64,000 nucleotides of DNA from Jiulongibacter sp024742395 (GCA_965249455.1 OZ252236.1:2294001-2358000), one strand, 5' to 3'. Counted from the stretch's first letter, positions 43,656-52,970 are shown. Numbers and translations: made by a program. Notes: generated by a model not told the origin, from the sequence alone.

Positions 43656-44045
43656 GTGCAACGCGAAGATAGAGAAATGATCTTTTCAAAAAGAGTACGT
43701 GCAGGTAAACGCACTTATTTTTTTGATGTTAGAGCCACCAGATCAAACGATTATTACCTGACGGTAACTGAGAGTAGAAGACAGCAAAGAGACGGAGAGT
43801 TTATTTATGAGAAGAGTAAGCTTTTTGTATACAAAGAAGACTTCAATAAGTTTGTTGAGGCACTTCAGGAAACGGTAGATCATATTAAGGAGGAACTCCT
43901 TCCTGAGTTTGATTATGATCAATACGACAATCAGGAGGAGGAGTCTAGCCCCGAGGTAGCGGCTAAAAAAGATTCTAATCAAAAGGATGATACTCCGGAT
44001 GAAAAAGAAGATGTATTTAGCAACTCTGAACTAAAGTGGGAATAA
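43656..44045 (+). CDS. DUF3276 (PUR-alpha-like nucleic-acid-binding) protein
   Basis: A 129-residue protein of the DUF3276/PUR family, whose beta-beta-beta-beta-alpha fold binds single-stranded nucleic acid. The core IFSKRVRAGKRTYFFDVRATRSNDYYLTVTESR is visible at residues 9-41, followed by a helix and an acidic/Gln-rich tail. The start is GTG at 43656, preceded by AAGGATA; an ATG at 43678 would remove the first 7 residues of a conserved region. It is monocistronic, with its terminator embedded in the convergent gene. Confidence 0.9.
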   Translation: MQREDREMIFSKRVRAGKRTYFFDVRATRSNDYYLTVTESRRQQRDGEFIYEKSKLFVYKEDFNKFVEALQETVDHIKEELLPEFDYDQYDNQEEESSPEVAAKKDSNQKDDTPDEKEDVFSNSELKWE

Positions 44046-44049
44046 GCAA

Positions 44050-44679
44050 TCATTGCATCTCGCCAGAAAGAATTTCAGAAAGCCCCGTTTTGGGGCTTTT
44101 TGCATATTGGATCATTGCTTTCGCCACCTTTTTTCCTTCTATTGGCTTTGTATTGGCTGACAATAAGAACTTAACTGCCGACATCACTGCCTGACCTACA
44201 GACTCCCCCAAACGGCTTTCTTCTCTGTCTCCCATTAACATAGATGGTTTGAAAACTCCTAAATGAGTATAGTTTAGTTTTTTTAGAGCTTGTTCTAATT
44301 CTCCTTTCACTTGATTGTAGAAGAAAAATGAATCGGGGTTAGAGCCCATGGCCGTTACTATCGCAAACAATTGAGCTCCTTGTTTTTGGGCTTGTGTAGC
44401 TAAGGATAAAGGATATTCTTCATCTACTTTTCTAAAAGCTTCTTTAGAGCCTGCTTTTTTTATGGTTGTTCCCAGCGTACAGAAAACATGATCGGCTTTC
44501 AGGTCTGTGGCTGATAAATTCTCAAAATCTATAATCCTTTGTTCTAGTTTAGGATGATTTAGGTCTTGTTCTCTCCTTACCAGACTTATTACTTTAGCAT
44601 ATTGCTCAGAAGCCAACAGTTCTTTTAAGAGATGTTGTCCTATGAGTCCGCTTGATCCTGCAATTAATGCTGTTTTCAT
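44050..44679 (-). CDS. NAD(P)H-binding Rossmann oxidoreductase (TIP30-like)
   Basis: A 209-residue Rossmann-fold protein: TALIAGSSGLIGQHLL at the N-terminus binds NAD(P)H, and LVRR-type and GTTIKKAG segments follow. It resembles TIP30/HTATIP2-like and semialdehyde-dehydrogenase-type short NAD-binding proteins; the substrate is unknown. It is 40 bases downstream of the DUF2867-type SDR gene and likely in its operon. Its last ~17 codons contain the terminator of the convergent DUF3276 gene. Confidence 0.82.
   Translation of the reverse strand: MKTALIAGSSGLIGQHLLKELLASEQYAKVISLVRREQDLNHPKLEQRIIDFENLSATDLKADHVFCTLGTTIKKAGSKEAFRKVDEEYPLSLATQAQKQGAQLFAIVTAMGSNPDSFFFYNQVKGELEQALKKLNYTHLGVFKPSMLMGDREESRLGESVGQAVMSAVKFLLSANTKPIEGKKVAKAMIQYAKSPKTGLSEILSGEMQ
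44079..44101 (+). terminator. Terminator of the DUF3276 gene, inside the convergent coding end
   Basis: AAAGCCCC (44079-44086) pairs with GGGGCTTT (44092-44099) around GTTTT, followed by T residues. It is 34 bases after the DUF3276 stop codon and lies inside the last codons of the minus-strand Rossmann gene, so one sequence serves both jobs. Confidence 0.78.
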
Positions 44680-44719
44680 TTTTATATTTTTTCTTTTGAA
44701 ATCAAATATTCTGATATAT

Positions 44720-46138
44720 CTATTTGTTAATCAGTGATTTAATCATGCCATTAAATACGAAGCCATGGAAGGGCAAGACAGCATACCAATACAGCCTTCC
44801 TGTAATTCCATGTGGTCTGAAAGTCGCATTCTGAAAAAGTTTGTCTCCCTTAATCCGAAATTCAAGCCAGGCTTCACCTGGTAATTTCATTTCTGCAAAA
44901 AGCAAAAGTCTGCCTTCTTCTTCATTAGCATAAAGTACTCTCCAGAAATCTACGGCATCTCCGGCAAATAGTTTGTCTGGAGATGTTCTTCCTCTTCTTA
45001 ATCCTACACCTCCTACGAGTTTATCCATAAATCCTCTTAATTGCCACATCCAGTTTCCGTAGTACCAGCCATTACTACCTCCAATACCAAAAATCCGTTC
45101 AATAGTGTAAGATTTATCTTTGATTTTTAAGCTTCGGTTGTCTCTAAAGCAGCCATAAGAAGGCACGGTAATGAAATCGGAGATATTGTAGGCCAGATCG
45201 CCACTACTAAATGAGTCTTTCCAACTAGAGACTATTTCGTTGTTCTGTATTTTGTTAAAAGCTCTTTTGAGTGCTTTTCTGTACGTTAGTGTTTCGGTCT
45301 TAATTATCTCTCTAATTCTATTGTCTTTGCATACTACTTCTACCTTCATACTATCTACCAGAGAAGCCGCTAATTTGAAAGATGTGGAGGTTACAAAATA
45401 TAACCAATACGATGAGAGCTTTGGCGTCATTACAGGCACTGTAAAAATATACCTGTTAAGTTTTCGTACATGGGCATATTCTAGCAGCATTTCTTTGTAA
45501 GTCAGGATGTCAGGCCCACCTATATCAAAATTTTGATTAAAGGTTTTGGCGTTCAGGATGCATGCTTTTAAATAGCATATAACATCAGATATGCCGATGG
45601 GTTGGCATTTGGTATTAAGCCATTTAGGAGTAATCATTATTGGTAATTTCTCCACTATATCTCTGATTATTTCAAATGACGCACTTCCAGAACCTATGAT
45701 TATTCCGGCACGAAGAACGGTTAAATTATATTTCCCTTTTCGTAATTCATTTTCTACGTTTTTTCTGGACTCCAGATGTTTTGAGAGTTTATCTTCATTA
45801 ACGATTCCTCCTAAATAGATTACTTGTTGAACACATGTTCTCTCTATGGCCATTCTGAAATTTTCAGCCGATTGCTGTTCCATTTTTTGGTAATTACCAG
45901 ATGAAGCCATGGAGTGGACCAAATAAAAGGCCACATCAATGGAATAGGGGATAGAATTTAAACTTTCTGCATTTAGCAAATCCATTTCTAAAACGGTGAT
46001 TTGATCTGCAAATGCTTCAGGCACTGAGAGTCTTTGAATATCTCTGGTGCCGCAATAAATATGATGTCCGTCTTTTGCCAGTGCTGGCAAAATTCTTTTT
46101 CCAATATATCCGGTTGCTCCTGTAAGTAGTATATTCAT
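44720..46138 (-). CDS. SDR-family oxidoreductase with C-terminal DUF2867 domain
   Basis: A 472-residue protein: N-terminal NAD(P)-binding Rossmann domain with ILLTGATGYIGKRILPAL (residues 3-20) and the YLGGIVNE region, and a C-terminal DUF2867 domain (about 320-465, GFMDKLVGGVGLRRGR). This fusion is widespread in Bacteroidota and of unknown function. It has a -7 element (46163-46170) upstream and is followed 40 bases downstream by the TIP30-like gene. Confidence 0.86.
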   Translation of the reverse strand: MNILLTGATGYIGKRILPALAKDGHHIYCGTRDIQRLSVPEAFADQITVLEMDLLNAESLNSIPYSIDVAFYLVHSMASSGNYQKMEQQSAENFRMAIERTCVQQVIYLGGIVNEDKLSKHLESRKNVENELRKGKYNLTVLRAGIIIGSGSASFEIIRDIVEKLPIMITPKWLNTKCQPIGISDVICYLKACILNAKTFNQNFDIGGPDILTYKEMLLEYAHVRKLNRYIFTVPVMTPKLSSYWLYFVTSTSFKLAASLVDSMKVEVVCKDNRIREIIKTETLTYRKALKRAFNKIQNNEIVSSWKDSFSSGDLAYNISDFITVPSYGCFRDNRSLKIKDKSYTIERIFGIGGSNGWYYGNWMWQLRGFMDKLVGGVGLRRGRTSPDKLFAGDAVDFWRVLYANEEEGRLLLFAEMKLPGEAWLEFRIKGDKLFQNATFRPHGITGRLYWYAVLPFHGFVFNGMIKSLINK

Positions 46139-46162
46139 GAAATAGTGATTGACAATTTACCT

Positions 46163-46170
46163 CAAAAGTA
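46163..46170 (-). promoter_or_regulatory. Candidate -7 element of the DUF2867-type SDR gene
   Basis: TACTTTTG on the minus strand fits TAnnTTTG and lies 24 bases before the ATG. No -33 TTG is visible at normal spacing. Confidence 0.4.
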
Positions 46171-46300
46171 TTTCTCAGCCTTTCTTGTTACTCTTATGTT
46201 TAAGGTACGTCTTAAATGCAAATAAGGACACTTTTATACCATTTAAGAGAAAAAATATGCCTTGAATAAGTGATATATAGCTCTTTATAATTCATTTAAC

Positions 46301-46308
46301 TATATTTG
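46301..46308 (+). promoter_or_regulatory. Candidate -7 element of the histidine kinase gene
   Basis: TATATTTG fits TAnnTTTG and lies 32 bases before the TTG start at 46341. No -33 TTG is at normal spacing. Confidence 0.4.
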
Positions 46309-46340
46309 TTTTAATACAAGACTTTCCAAGAAGACAAACA

Positions 46341-47597
46341 TTGACAAGAAATACCATACGGCTCATCATAATTTTGGGCTCTCTAGCCATAGCCGGAATT
46401 CTAGCTGTTCAGATTTATTGGGTAAAACGTGCTTTCACCCTGGAAGAGAATGAATTCAGGCAATCTGCAGTTCACGCACTAGGTGAAGTTGCCAATAATA
46501 TCTCCCGTGTCTATCAATTAGCCGAAATAGAAACGCCTGTAGAGCAGCTTTCTGACGACTACTACGTGGTAAATTTAAGAACGCCACTAGACGCTCCTGT
46601 TCTGGAACATTATCTTAAGCAGGAATTCAAAAAGCATGACTTAAATACCAATTTTGAGTACGGAATTTACGATTGTGACACTGATGAAATTCGGTATGGA
46701 GGGCATGTAAATGCTGATTTTATGACGGAAAATGTAGATCCGGCTATTCTTGAGAAGACAGATAAGTTTCTTAATTATTTCGCGGTTAAATTTCCTGACA
46801 AAAATAAACTTCTCTTCAAAAATCTCGATTTCTGGATTATTTCTTCCCTGATAACGCTGTTGGTAACTGGTTTCTTCGTTTATGCCATGATGGTTATCTT
46901 AAGACAAAAGAGACTGAGCGAGGTACAGCGTGATTTTGTTAATAATATGACTCATGAGTTTCAGACGCCTATCTCTACGATCAGAGTAGCTACGGATGTG
47001 CTGAGTCAGGCAAAAATTCTGGAACAGCCAGAGAGATTTAAGAAATATGTTCAGATAATCAGGCAAGAGAATAATCGATTGAAAAATCAGGTAGAAGCCG
47101 TACTCACCACTGCAAAAGTAGGTAGGGGTAAGTTAAAGCTTGATATTCAAATGCAGGAATTACATGCTTTGATAAATGAAACATTAGGGAGTACCAAAGC
47201 TGAACTGGGAGAGGGTTTAGTTTTAAATCTGAATGCTACTAGAACAACAATTTTTGCGGATAGGGTGCACTTGCTCTCCGTAATTAGAAACCTTGTCGAA
47301 AATGCCGTAAAGTATTCTAAAAAGCCGGTAAGTATAACGATAGAAACCTTTAATTCGCCAAATGGATTGGTTTTGAGCGTTTCCGATAAAGGAATAGGAA
47401 TTCCGAAAGAGTATCTGGGTAAAATCTTTAATAAGTTCTATCGGGTTCCTACTGGTAACGTTCACAATGTTAAGGGGTTTGGCTTAGGTCTGAACTACGT
47501 AGAACAGATAGTAAAAGCCCATAAATGGACAATAGCAGTGAAAAGCATTTATGGAGAAGGGAGTACATTTAAAATAGAAATACCACAAGAGAATTAA
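46341..47597 (+). CDS. Sensor histidine kinase (RprX-like)
   Basis: A 418-residue membrane kinase with helices at about 7-27 and 165-187 around a periplasmic domain, then HisKA with the phospho-acceptor His205 in NNMTHEFQTP and a HATPase domain (ENAVKYSKKP, GIGIPKEYLGKIFNKFYR, KGFGLGLNYVEQI). There is no HAMP domain. The start is TTG at 46341, as no ATG precedes the first helix. Its response-regulator partner follows after 7 bases. The arrangement resembles the Bacteroides RprX/RprY pair, but identity is not proven. Confidence 0.9.
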   Translation: MTRNTIRLIIILGSLAIAGILAVQIYWVKRAFTLEENEFRQSAVHALGEVANNISRVYQLAEIETPVEQLSDDYYVVNLRTPLDAPVLEHYLKQEFKKHDLNTNFEYGIYDCDTDEIRYGGHVNADFMTENVDPAILEKTDKFLNYFAVKFPDKNKLLFKNLDFWIISSLITLLVTGFFVYAMMVILRQKRLSEVQRDFVNNMTHEFQTPISTIRVATDVLSQAKILEQPERFKKYVQIIRQENNRLKNQVEAVLTTAKVGRGKLKLDIQMQELHALINETLGSTKAELGEGLVLNLNATRTTIFADRVHLLSVIRNLVENAVKYSKKPVSITIETFNSPNGLVLSVSDKGIGIPKEYLGKIFNKFYRVPTGNVHNVKGFGLGLNYVEQIVKAHKWTIAVKSIYGEGSTFKIEIPQEN

Positions 47598-47604
47598 ATA
47601 TATA

Positions 47605-48288
47605 ATGGCTAAAATATTATACGTAGAGGATGATGAAAATCTGGGTTTTGTAACCAAAGACAACCTGGAAGAAGAAGGATTCGAGATTTTTCATTATTCT
47701 GATGGTAAAGAAGCCTTTAGGAATTTTAAAAAAGAGAAATATGATCTCTGTCTGTTAGATGTGATGCTACCTGAGCTGGATGGCTTCTCATTGGCAGAAA
47801 AAATCAGAGAACAAAATCAGCATATTCCGATCATTTTTCTAACTGCCAAGACTTTACAGGAAGATAAAATAGAGGGACTGAAAATCGGTGGTGATGATTA
47901 TATCACAAAACCTTTTAGTATTGAAGAACTAGCTTTAAGAATGAAAGTATTTTTGAAGCGAAACACTATATCTGACAACGACAAAGAGAAAGATACTTAC
48001 TCTATTGGGAAATATACTTTTAGCTTTTCTCAGTTAATGCTTGATTCAGAAGATGGAGAACAAAAGCTTACACATAGAGAAGCTGAGGTACTTAAATTTC
48101 TATGCGACAGACAAAATTCTGTAATTAAGAGAGAAGAAATATTAACCCAGGTGTGGGGTAGAGATGATTATTTTCTTGGTAGAAGCCTTGATGTTTTTAT
48201 TACTCGCCTACGCAAAATGTTAGCTCCTGATGAAAGCCTGAAAATAGAGAATGTTCATGGGGTGGGTTTTCGTTTTGTGACGGAATAA
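47605..48288 (+). CDS. OmpR-type response regulator (RprY-like)
   Basis: A 227-residue regulator: receiver domain with the phospho-acceptor Asp52 in LLDVMLPELDG (residues 50-60), and a winged-helix DNA-binding domain (about 130-227, LTHREAEVLKFLC and RSLDVFITRLRKML). It is controlled by the kinase encoded 7 bases upstream. Target genes are unknown. Confidence 0.93.
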   Translation: MAKILYVEDDENLGFVTKDNLEEEGFEIFHYSDGKEAFRNFKKEKYDLCLLDVMLPELDGFSLAEKIREQNQHIPIIFLTAKTLQEDKIEGLKIGGDDYITKPFSIEELALRMKVFLKRNTISDNDKEKDTYSIGKYTFSFSQLMLDSEDGEQKLTHREAEVLKFLCDRQNSVIKREEILTQVWGRDDYFLGRSLDVFITRLRKMLAPDESLKIENVHGVGFRFVTE

Positions 48289-48307
48289 AATCTGCTTTTA
48301 TCCCTTT

Positions 48308-49219
48308 TTAGTTAAAAGAGTTTCTAAACTCTAAAGGAGATAATTCAGTCTTTCTTTTGAAAAGTTTACTCAGCGATTGTGGATGTTCAAAACCAAGCTG
48401 ATAAGCTATTTCGCTAACAGATAAATCTGTGGTTGAAAGCTTTTCTTTTGCTTTCTCAATAAGTTTCTCATGAATATGCTGCTGTGTACTTTGGCCTGTT
48501 AATGTTTTCAGGACATTGCTAAGATAGTTTGGAGAAACATTTAGTCTTTCAGAGATGTATTGAACAGAAATAAGACCACTTTCTAGCTGTAAGTTCTTTT
48601 CGTAATAGTCCTCTAACAGTTTCTCCAATTGGTTTAATATCTGATGGTTGTTCTTATTTCGGGTAATAAATTGTCTTTGATAAAATCTTTCAGAGTAGTT
48701 TAATAACACTTCTATTTGACTCACAATGATTTTTTGGCTGAAACTGTCAATACTGGTTTCATATTCCTGTTGAATGTTCTTGAAAATATCGATAATAATC
48801 AGTTCTTCCTTTTCAGAGAGAAATAGAGCTTCATTTAATGAATACCCAAAAAAGGGATATTTCTTAATTTTAGCGGCTAGAGGAGTCTTCCATAAAAAAT
48901 CGGGATGAATAAGTAATAGCCAGCCCGATGGTTTCTTACCCGCCTGTGTATTGGGCTCGATACTTAAAATTTGACCGGGCGAAATGAACGACATTAAGCC
49001 CTCATCAAAATCATACTCCTGCTGTCCGTATCTTAACTTTCCAACGTTCCTTTTTAGTCCCAATGAGTAGAAATTCAACAACCAGCGTTCTCCCATAAAT
49101 TCAGGTAGGTTTTTGACCAAAGCATAGTCAATTAGGCTTATGAGCGGATGGAGGGGGCTGGGAAGCCCCCTTATTTTATGAAAATCATTGATTGATTCTA
49201 TTTTTCTTAATTTTTTCAT
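48308..49219 (-). CDS. AraC-family transcriptional regulator
   Basis: A 303-residue protein: an N-terminal sensing domain of about 190 residues without a recognisable cupin signature, and two C-terminal helix-turn-helix motifs, with YISERLNVSPNYLSNVLK (about 215-232) and VSEIAYQLGFEHPQSLSKLFKR (about 268-289). It lies 21 bases downstream of an SDR gene with which it is probably cotranscribed, and may control that gene and the divergent PQQ dehydrogenase. Confidence 0.88.
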   Translation of the reverse strand: MKKLRKIESINDFHKIRGLPSPLHPLISLIDYALVKNLPEFMGERWLLNFYSLGLKRNVGKLRYGQQEYDFDEGLMSFISPGQILSIEPNTQAGKKPSGWLLLIHPDFLWKTPLAAKIKKYPFFGYSLNEALFLSEKEELIIIDIFKNIQQEYETSIDSFSQKIIVSQIEVLLNYSERFYQRQFITRNKNNHQILNQLEKLLEDYYEKNLQLESGLISVQYISERLNVSPNYLSNVLKTLTGQSTQQHIHEKLIEKAKEKLSTTDLSVSEIAYQLGFEHPQSLSKLFKRKTELSPLEFRNSFN

Positions 49220-49240
49220 CTCACTTTCATTAATGAGTAT

Positions 49241-50002
49241 TTAAACCAGCATTCCACCTGAAACTTCAATTCGCTGACCATTAATCCAGGAGCCTTCAGG
49301 TGTACACAAGAAGGCCACAATCCCTCCAATATCTTCAGGTTCGCCTACTTTTCCTAAGGCAGTAAGGTTTGAAATTATCTTTCGCTTCTCTTCGTTGTCC
49401 CTGTTGGTTCCACCTCCGAAATCAGTGGCTATGGCACCTGGAGCTATAACATTGGCCGTGATTTTTCTTCCACCTAATTCTTTGGCAAGATAACGTGTAA
49501 ATACTTCAATTGCTCCTTTCATGCTGGCATAGACAGAAGAGCCGGGAAAAGAAAATCTTGTTAAGCCTGAGGAAATATTGATAATCCTACCGCCCTCATT
49601 TAAAATGGGCAGGGCTTTCTGAGTGAAGAAAAATACACCTTTGAAATGTATATTTAACATGTCATCAAACTCTTCTTCAGTAGTTTCTGATATAGTTTTG
49701 TTCAATCCAGTACCGGCATTGTTAATTAAAAAGTCAAAGTCTTTTCTGGCAAATTCATTTTCGAGGCAGTTACCAAGTTTCTTAAAGAAATCATTGAACC
49801 CTTTAATGTTTGATGTATCTAAAGGTAAGGCAAAGGCTCTTTGACCAGACTTCTGTATCTCTTCTACTACCTTTTCTGCGGCAGACTTATTTGAGTGATA
49901 GGTAAGAATAATATCTGTACCTTTTTTTGCTAGTTTAAGAGCCATATCTCTTCCAAGACCACGGCTTCCACCTGTTATTAGGGCTATAGTTTTATCTGAC
50001 AT
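49241..50002 (-). CDS. Short-chain dehydrogenase/reductase
   Basis: A 253-residue SDR with the NAD(P) motif TGGSRGLGRD near residues 10-19, NNAG (about 92-95), and the catalytic Ser-Tyr-x3-Lys set with YASMKGA. Upstream of ATG 50002 an in-frame start (50044) would add 14 residues not seen in the family, so 50002 is chosen. It lies just before the AraC gene and diverges from the PQQ dehydrogenase gene, which suggests an oxidised sugar or alcohol as shared substrate; that is inference. Confidence 0.88.
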   Translation of the reverse strand: MSDKTIALITGGSRGLGRDMALKLAKKGTDIILTYHSNKSAAEKVVEEIQKSGQRAFALPLDTSNIKGFNDFFKKLGNCLENEFARKDFDFLINNAGTGLNKTISETTEEEFDDMLNIHFKGVFFFTQKALPILNEGGRIINISSGLTRFSFPGSSVYASMKGAIEVFTRYLAKELGGRKITANVIAPGAIATDFGGGTNRDNEEKRKIISNLTALGKVGEPEDIGGIVAFLCTPEGSWINGQRIEVSGGMLV

Positions 50003-50063
50003 AGTAAGTGATTTTTGTTTCTGCAAAACTCTGAAAAGTCGCAAGGGTACTTGTGTCTAAATC

Positions 50064-50071
50064 TACGTTTG
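50064..50071 (+). promoter_or_regulatory. Candidate -7 element of the PQQ dehydrogenase gene
   Basis: TACGTTTG fits TAnnTTTG and lies 97 bases before the TTG start at 50168; the leader would be about 90 nt. No good -33 TTG is seen. The 165-bp divergent region is also the likely site of AraC control. Confidence 0.35.
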
Positions 50072-50167
50072 TTGTATCCAAAAAATAATAGATACTGGCT
50101 TAATCGGTTAAATTGCGTCTAAAGCCTTAAATTCATTCTCTCTTTTAATACAGAAACCACTAAGCCA

Positions 50168-52255
50168 TTGAACAAGTTGAAATTTATTAGCTTCCTTTCT
50201 TTTGTTCTGATCGTATTTTTTTCTGCTCAGCAGACGCCAGACAACGATTGGCCCTCCTATAATGGAGGCTATGACCGCAACCATTTCTCAAATCAAAATC
50301 AGATTAACACGGAAAATGTCAAGATGCTCAAAGAGGTTTGGCGTTATTCTTCAGGTGGGGCAGATCTGTCAGGTAATAAAACTCAGATTCAATGTAACCC
50401 TATTATTATTGAAGGTATACTTTACGGAGTCTCGGCCGATCAACAGGCTTTTGCCCTGGAGGCCAAAACGGGAAAAGAGATCTGGAAAACCAATTTACAA
50501 ATAGAAACTTTCAATATGACCAGCAGAGGGCTGTCCTATTGGACCAATGGTCAGGAATCTCGGATTTACTTTGGGTACGGAGCCTATTTATATTGCTTGA
50601 ATGCAAAAAACGGAAAGCCAGTCAAAACTTTTGGCGATAAAGGGAAGATATACCTGGTAGACGGTGTCAGAAGGCCAGGAAGTGATGAATACTTTGCTCT
50701 GAATACCCCTGTAGCCATATTCAAGAATTTACTTATTGTAGGAGGGAGGCTGGCAGAGTCATCTTCGGCTATGTTAGGAGATATCAGGGCTTTTGATACC
50801 ATCTCAGGCAAACTGGTATGGACTTTTCATACTATTCCCCGGCCCGGAGAGTTTGGGTATGAAACATGGGAGAAAGATAATTACAAAAATTTAGGAGGTG
50901 CCAATAATTGGATGGGGATGGCCATCGACACAGAAAGAGAAATTATTTTCGCACCTACAGGTTCGGCAGCTTTTGATTTCTATGGAGGAAACAGAAAGGG
51001 GGATAATCTATTTGCCAACACACTTCTTGCATTAGATGCGAATACGGGCAAACGGATTTGGCATTTTCAGACCGTACATCATGACATATGGGATCGGGAT
51101 ATACCCGCTCCGCCTAATCTTTTCAGCATCCATAAGAATGGTGAAAAACTTGATGTAGTTTCGGTACTTAGTAAGCAAGGTTTTGTCTTTATCTTTGAAA
51201 GAGAAACAGGTAAACCCGTTTTCCCTATTGAAGAAAGACCTTTCCCGGCGTCTTTAATTCCTGGAGAACAAACATCTGAAACACAACCCATCCCATTAGT
51301 CCCTAAACCATTTACCAGACAAACATTTACAGAAGATGACATAAGTTACCTGGCAGAAAATAGGGAAGAAATCCGGGACACTTTACGCAATATGCATAGC
51401 GGACAGCCTTTCATCCCGCTGGGTTTTAAAAAGACTATATTTTATCCGGGTACAGATGGTGGGCCGCAGTGGGGAGGAGCAGCTGTTGATAAAGAAGGAG
51501 TCATGTATATTCCTGCCAAGCAAAATCCGGTGTACAGTAGTTTAAGACCCATTACAAAAGAAAGGGGGAAAGATGTAGGGAAGTCTCTTTACAATCAGTA
51601 CTGTCAGACCTGCCACGGATTGAATGCTGAGGGCAATGAGGACGGCAGCTTTCCCGGAATTGTCAATATTTCGGAGCGAATGAAAAAAGAAAGGTATGTT
51701 CAGATTCTTCAAAAAGGAAGGGGAAGAATGCCCTCCTTTGCTCATATTTCAGAGGCAGATAAGATTTCTATTTATAAATATTTAAATGGCCAAAGTGAAG
51801 AATTGAGAGAAAATACTCAGGAATCAAGTGTAGAATATGTAGCCACGGGATATAATCGCTGGTATGACAATCAGGGCTATCCGGTTAGTAATCCACCTTG
51901 GGGAACTCTCACTGCTATTAATATGAACTCAGGGGAGCATTTGTGGCAAGTGCCTTTGGGCGAATACCCCGAGCTAACGGAAAGGGGAGTACCATTAACG
52001 GGAACAGATAATTATGGAGGACCGGCCGTAACGGCAGGGAACCTACTATTTATTGCGGCCACAAAAGATGAAATGTTCAGAGCCTTTGACAAACGGACTG
52101 GTGAATTACTTTGGCAAGCGAAATTACCGGCAGCCGGTTATGCCTCGCCTTCTGTGTATGCTGTTAAGGGTAACCAATATGTGGTGATAGCTTGTGGCGG
52201 AGGAAAGCTGAAAACAAAATCTGGCGACTTCTATGTAGCCTTTGCTCTTCCGTAA
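50168..52255 (+). CDS. PQQ-dependent dehydrogenase with inserted cytochrome c domain
   Basis: A 695-residue periplasmic quinoprotein. A signal peptide (about 1-20) leads into an eight-bladed PQQ propeller (PQQ-type W motifs around 30-60, 190-225, 285-310). Between the late propeller blades, residues about 465-545 form a cytochrome c domain with the haem motif C479-QT-C482-H483 and a likely axial Met521 (RMPSF). The final blade follows to the C-terminus. The substrate, a sugar or alcohol, is oxidised by PQQ and electrons pass to the attached haem. The start is TTG at 50168, as no ATG precedes the signal. No PQQ biosynthesis gene is in the window. Confidence 0.9.
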   Translation: MNKLKFISFLSFVLIVFFSAQQTPDNDWPSYNGGYDRNHFSNQNQINTENVKMLKEVWRYSSGGADLSGNKTQIQCNPIIIEGILYGVSADQQAFALEAKTGKEIWKTNLQIETFNMTSRGLSYWTNGQESRIYFGYGAYLYCLNAKNGKPVKTFGDKGKIYLVDGVRRPGSDEYFALNTPVAIFKNLLIVGGRLAESSSAMLGDIRAFDTISGKLVWTFHTIPRPGEFGYETWEKDNYKNLGGANNWMGMAIDTEREIIFAPTGSAAFDFYGGNRKGDNLFANTLLALDANTGKRIWHFQTVHHDIWDRDIPAPPNLFSIHKNGEKLDVVSVLSKQGFVFIFERETGKPVFPIEERPFPASLIPGEQTSETQPIPLVPKPFTRQTFTEDDISYLAENREEIRDTLRNMHSGQPFIPLGFKKTIFYPGTDGGPQWGGAAVDKEGVMYIPAKQNPVYSSLRPITKERGKDVGKSLYNQYCQTCHGLNAEGNEDGSFPGIVNISERMKKERYVQILQKGRGRMPSFAHISEADKISIYKYLNGQSEELRENTQESSVEYVATGYNRWYDNQGYPVSNPPWGTLTAINMNSGEHLWQVPLGEYPELTERGVPLTGTDNYGGPAVTAGNLLFIAATKDEMFRAFDKRTGELLWQAKLPAAGYASPSVYAVKGNQYVVIACGGGKLKTKSGDFYVAFALP

Positions 52256-52277
52256 AAGAGGCGTCAAGAAGTTCCGT

Positions 52278-52970
52278 CTATTTATTGTTTAAGATATAAC
52301 CATCTTCCATTTCGATAATTCTATCGGTTTTGTTCGCGAAGTCATGATCATGCGTAACAATCAACATTGCCATATCCAGCTCTGTGCTAAGTTCTCGGAG
52401 CACATCAAAAACTATTCTTGAGTTCTTACTGTCAAGGTTACCTGTGGGCTCATCGCCCATTATAATTTTGGGATTGTTTATGAGTGCCCGGGCAATGGAA
52501 ACACGCTGTTTCTGCCCCCCTGAAATTCTCGATGCTTTTTTATAAGCCTGATCTTGGATACCCAGGATTTCCAGCTTTTGCAAGGCATTCTTTTTGATGG
52601 TTGATTCGCTTTCTTTTCCTAGTTTGAGGGCAGGCAGCATGACATTCTTCAGAACCGTAAATTCGGGAAGCAGGTAATGAAACTGAAAAACGAAACCAAT
52701 TTTTTCGTTCCGTATTCTGGCCAATTCATCATGTGATTGATGAGACATCGTTTCACCATCTATCCTAAGCTCGCCTTCATAGTCGGTATCCATTGTAGAA
52801 AGGATGTAGAGCAATGTAGATTTACCACAGCCAGATTTCCCCATGATAGAAACAAATTCCTTAGGATAAAGCTGTAAAGAGACATCCTTCAAGACATGAA
52901 ATTTGACAGGCTCTAAAAAGTATTTATTGACGTTTCTGGTCTCTAATATGGGAGTGTTTTTAGTGATCAT
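52278..52970 (-). CDS. ABC transporter ATP-binding protein (MacB/LolD type)
   Basis: A 230-residue ATPase: Walker A GKSGCGKST, the signature ISGGQKQRVSIARAL and Walker B DEPTGNLDS are visible. It belongs to the MacB/LolD/FtsE group that works with FtsX-like permeases. Its start overlaps the end of the permease gene by 4 bases (ATGA), so the pair is translationally coupled, downstream of the HlyD-type gene. It exports or extracts a substrate at the inner membrane; the substrate is unknown. Confidence 0.94.
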   Translation of the reverse strand: MITKNTPILETRNVNKYFLEPVKFHVLKDVSLQLYPKEFVSIMGKSGCGKSTLLYILSTMDTDYEGELRIDGETMSHQSHDELARIRNEKIGFVFQFHYLLPEFTVLKNVMLPALKLGKESESTIKKNALQKLEILGIQDQAYKKASRISGGQKQRVSIARALINNPKIIMGDEPTGNLDSKNSRIVFDVLRELSTELDMAMLIVTHDHDFANKTDRIIEMEDGYILNNK

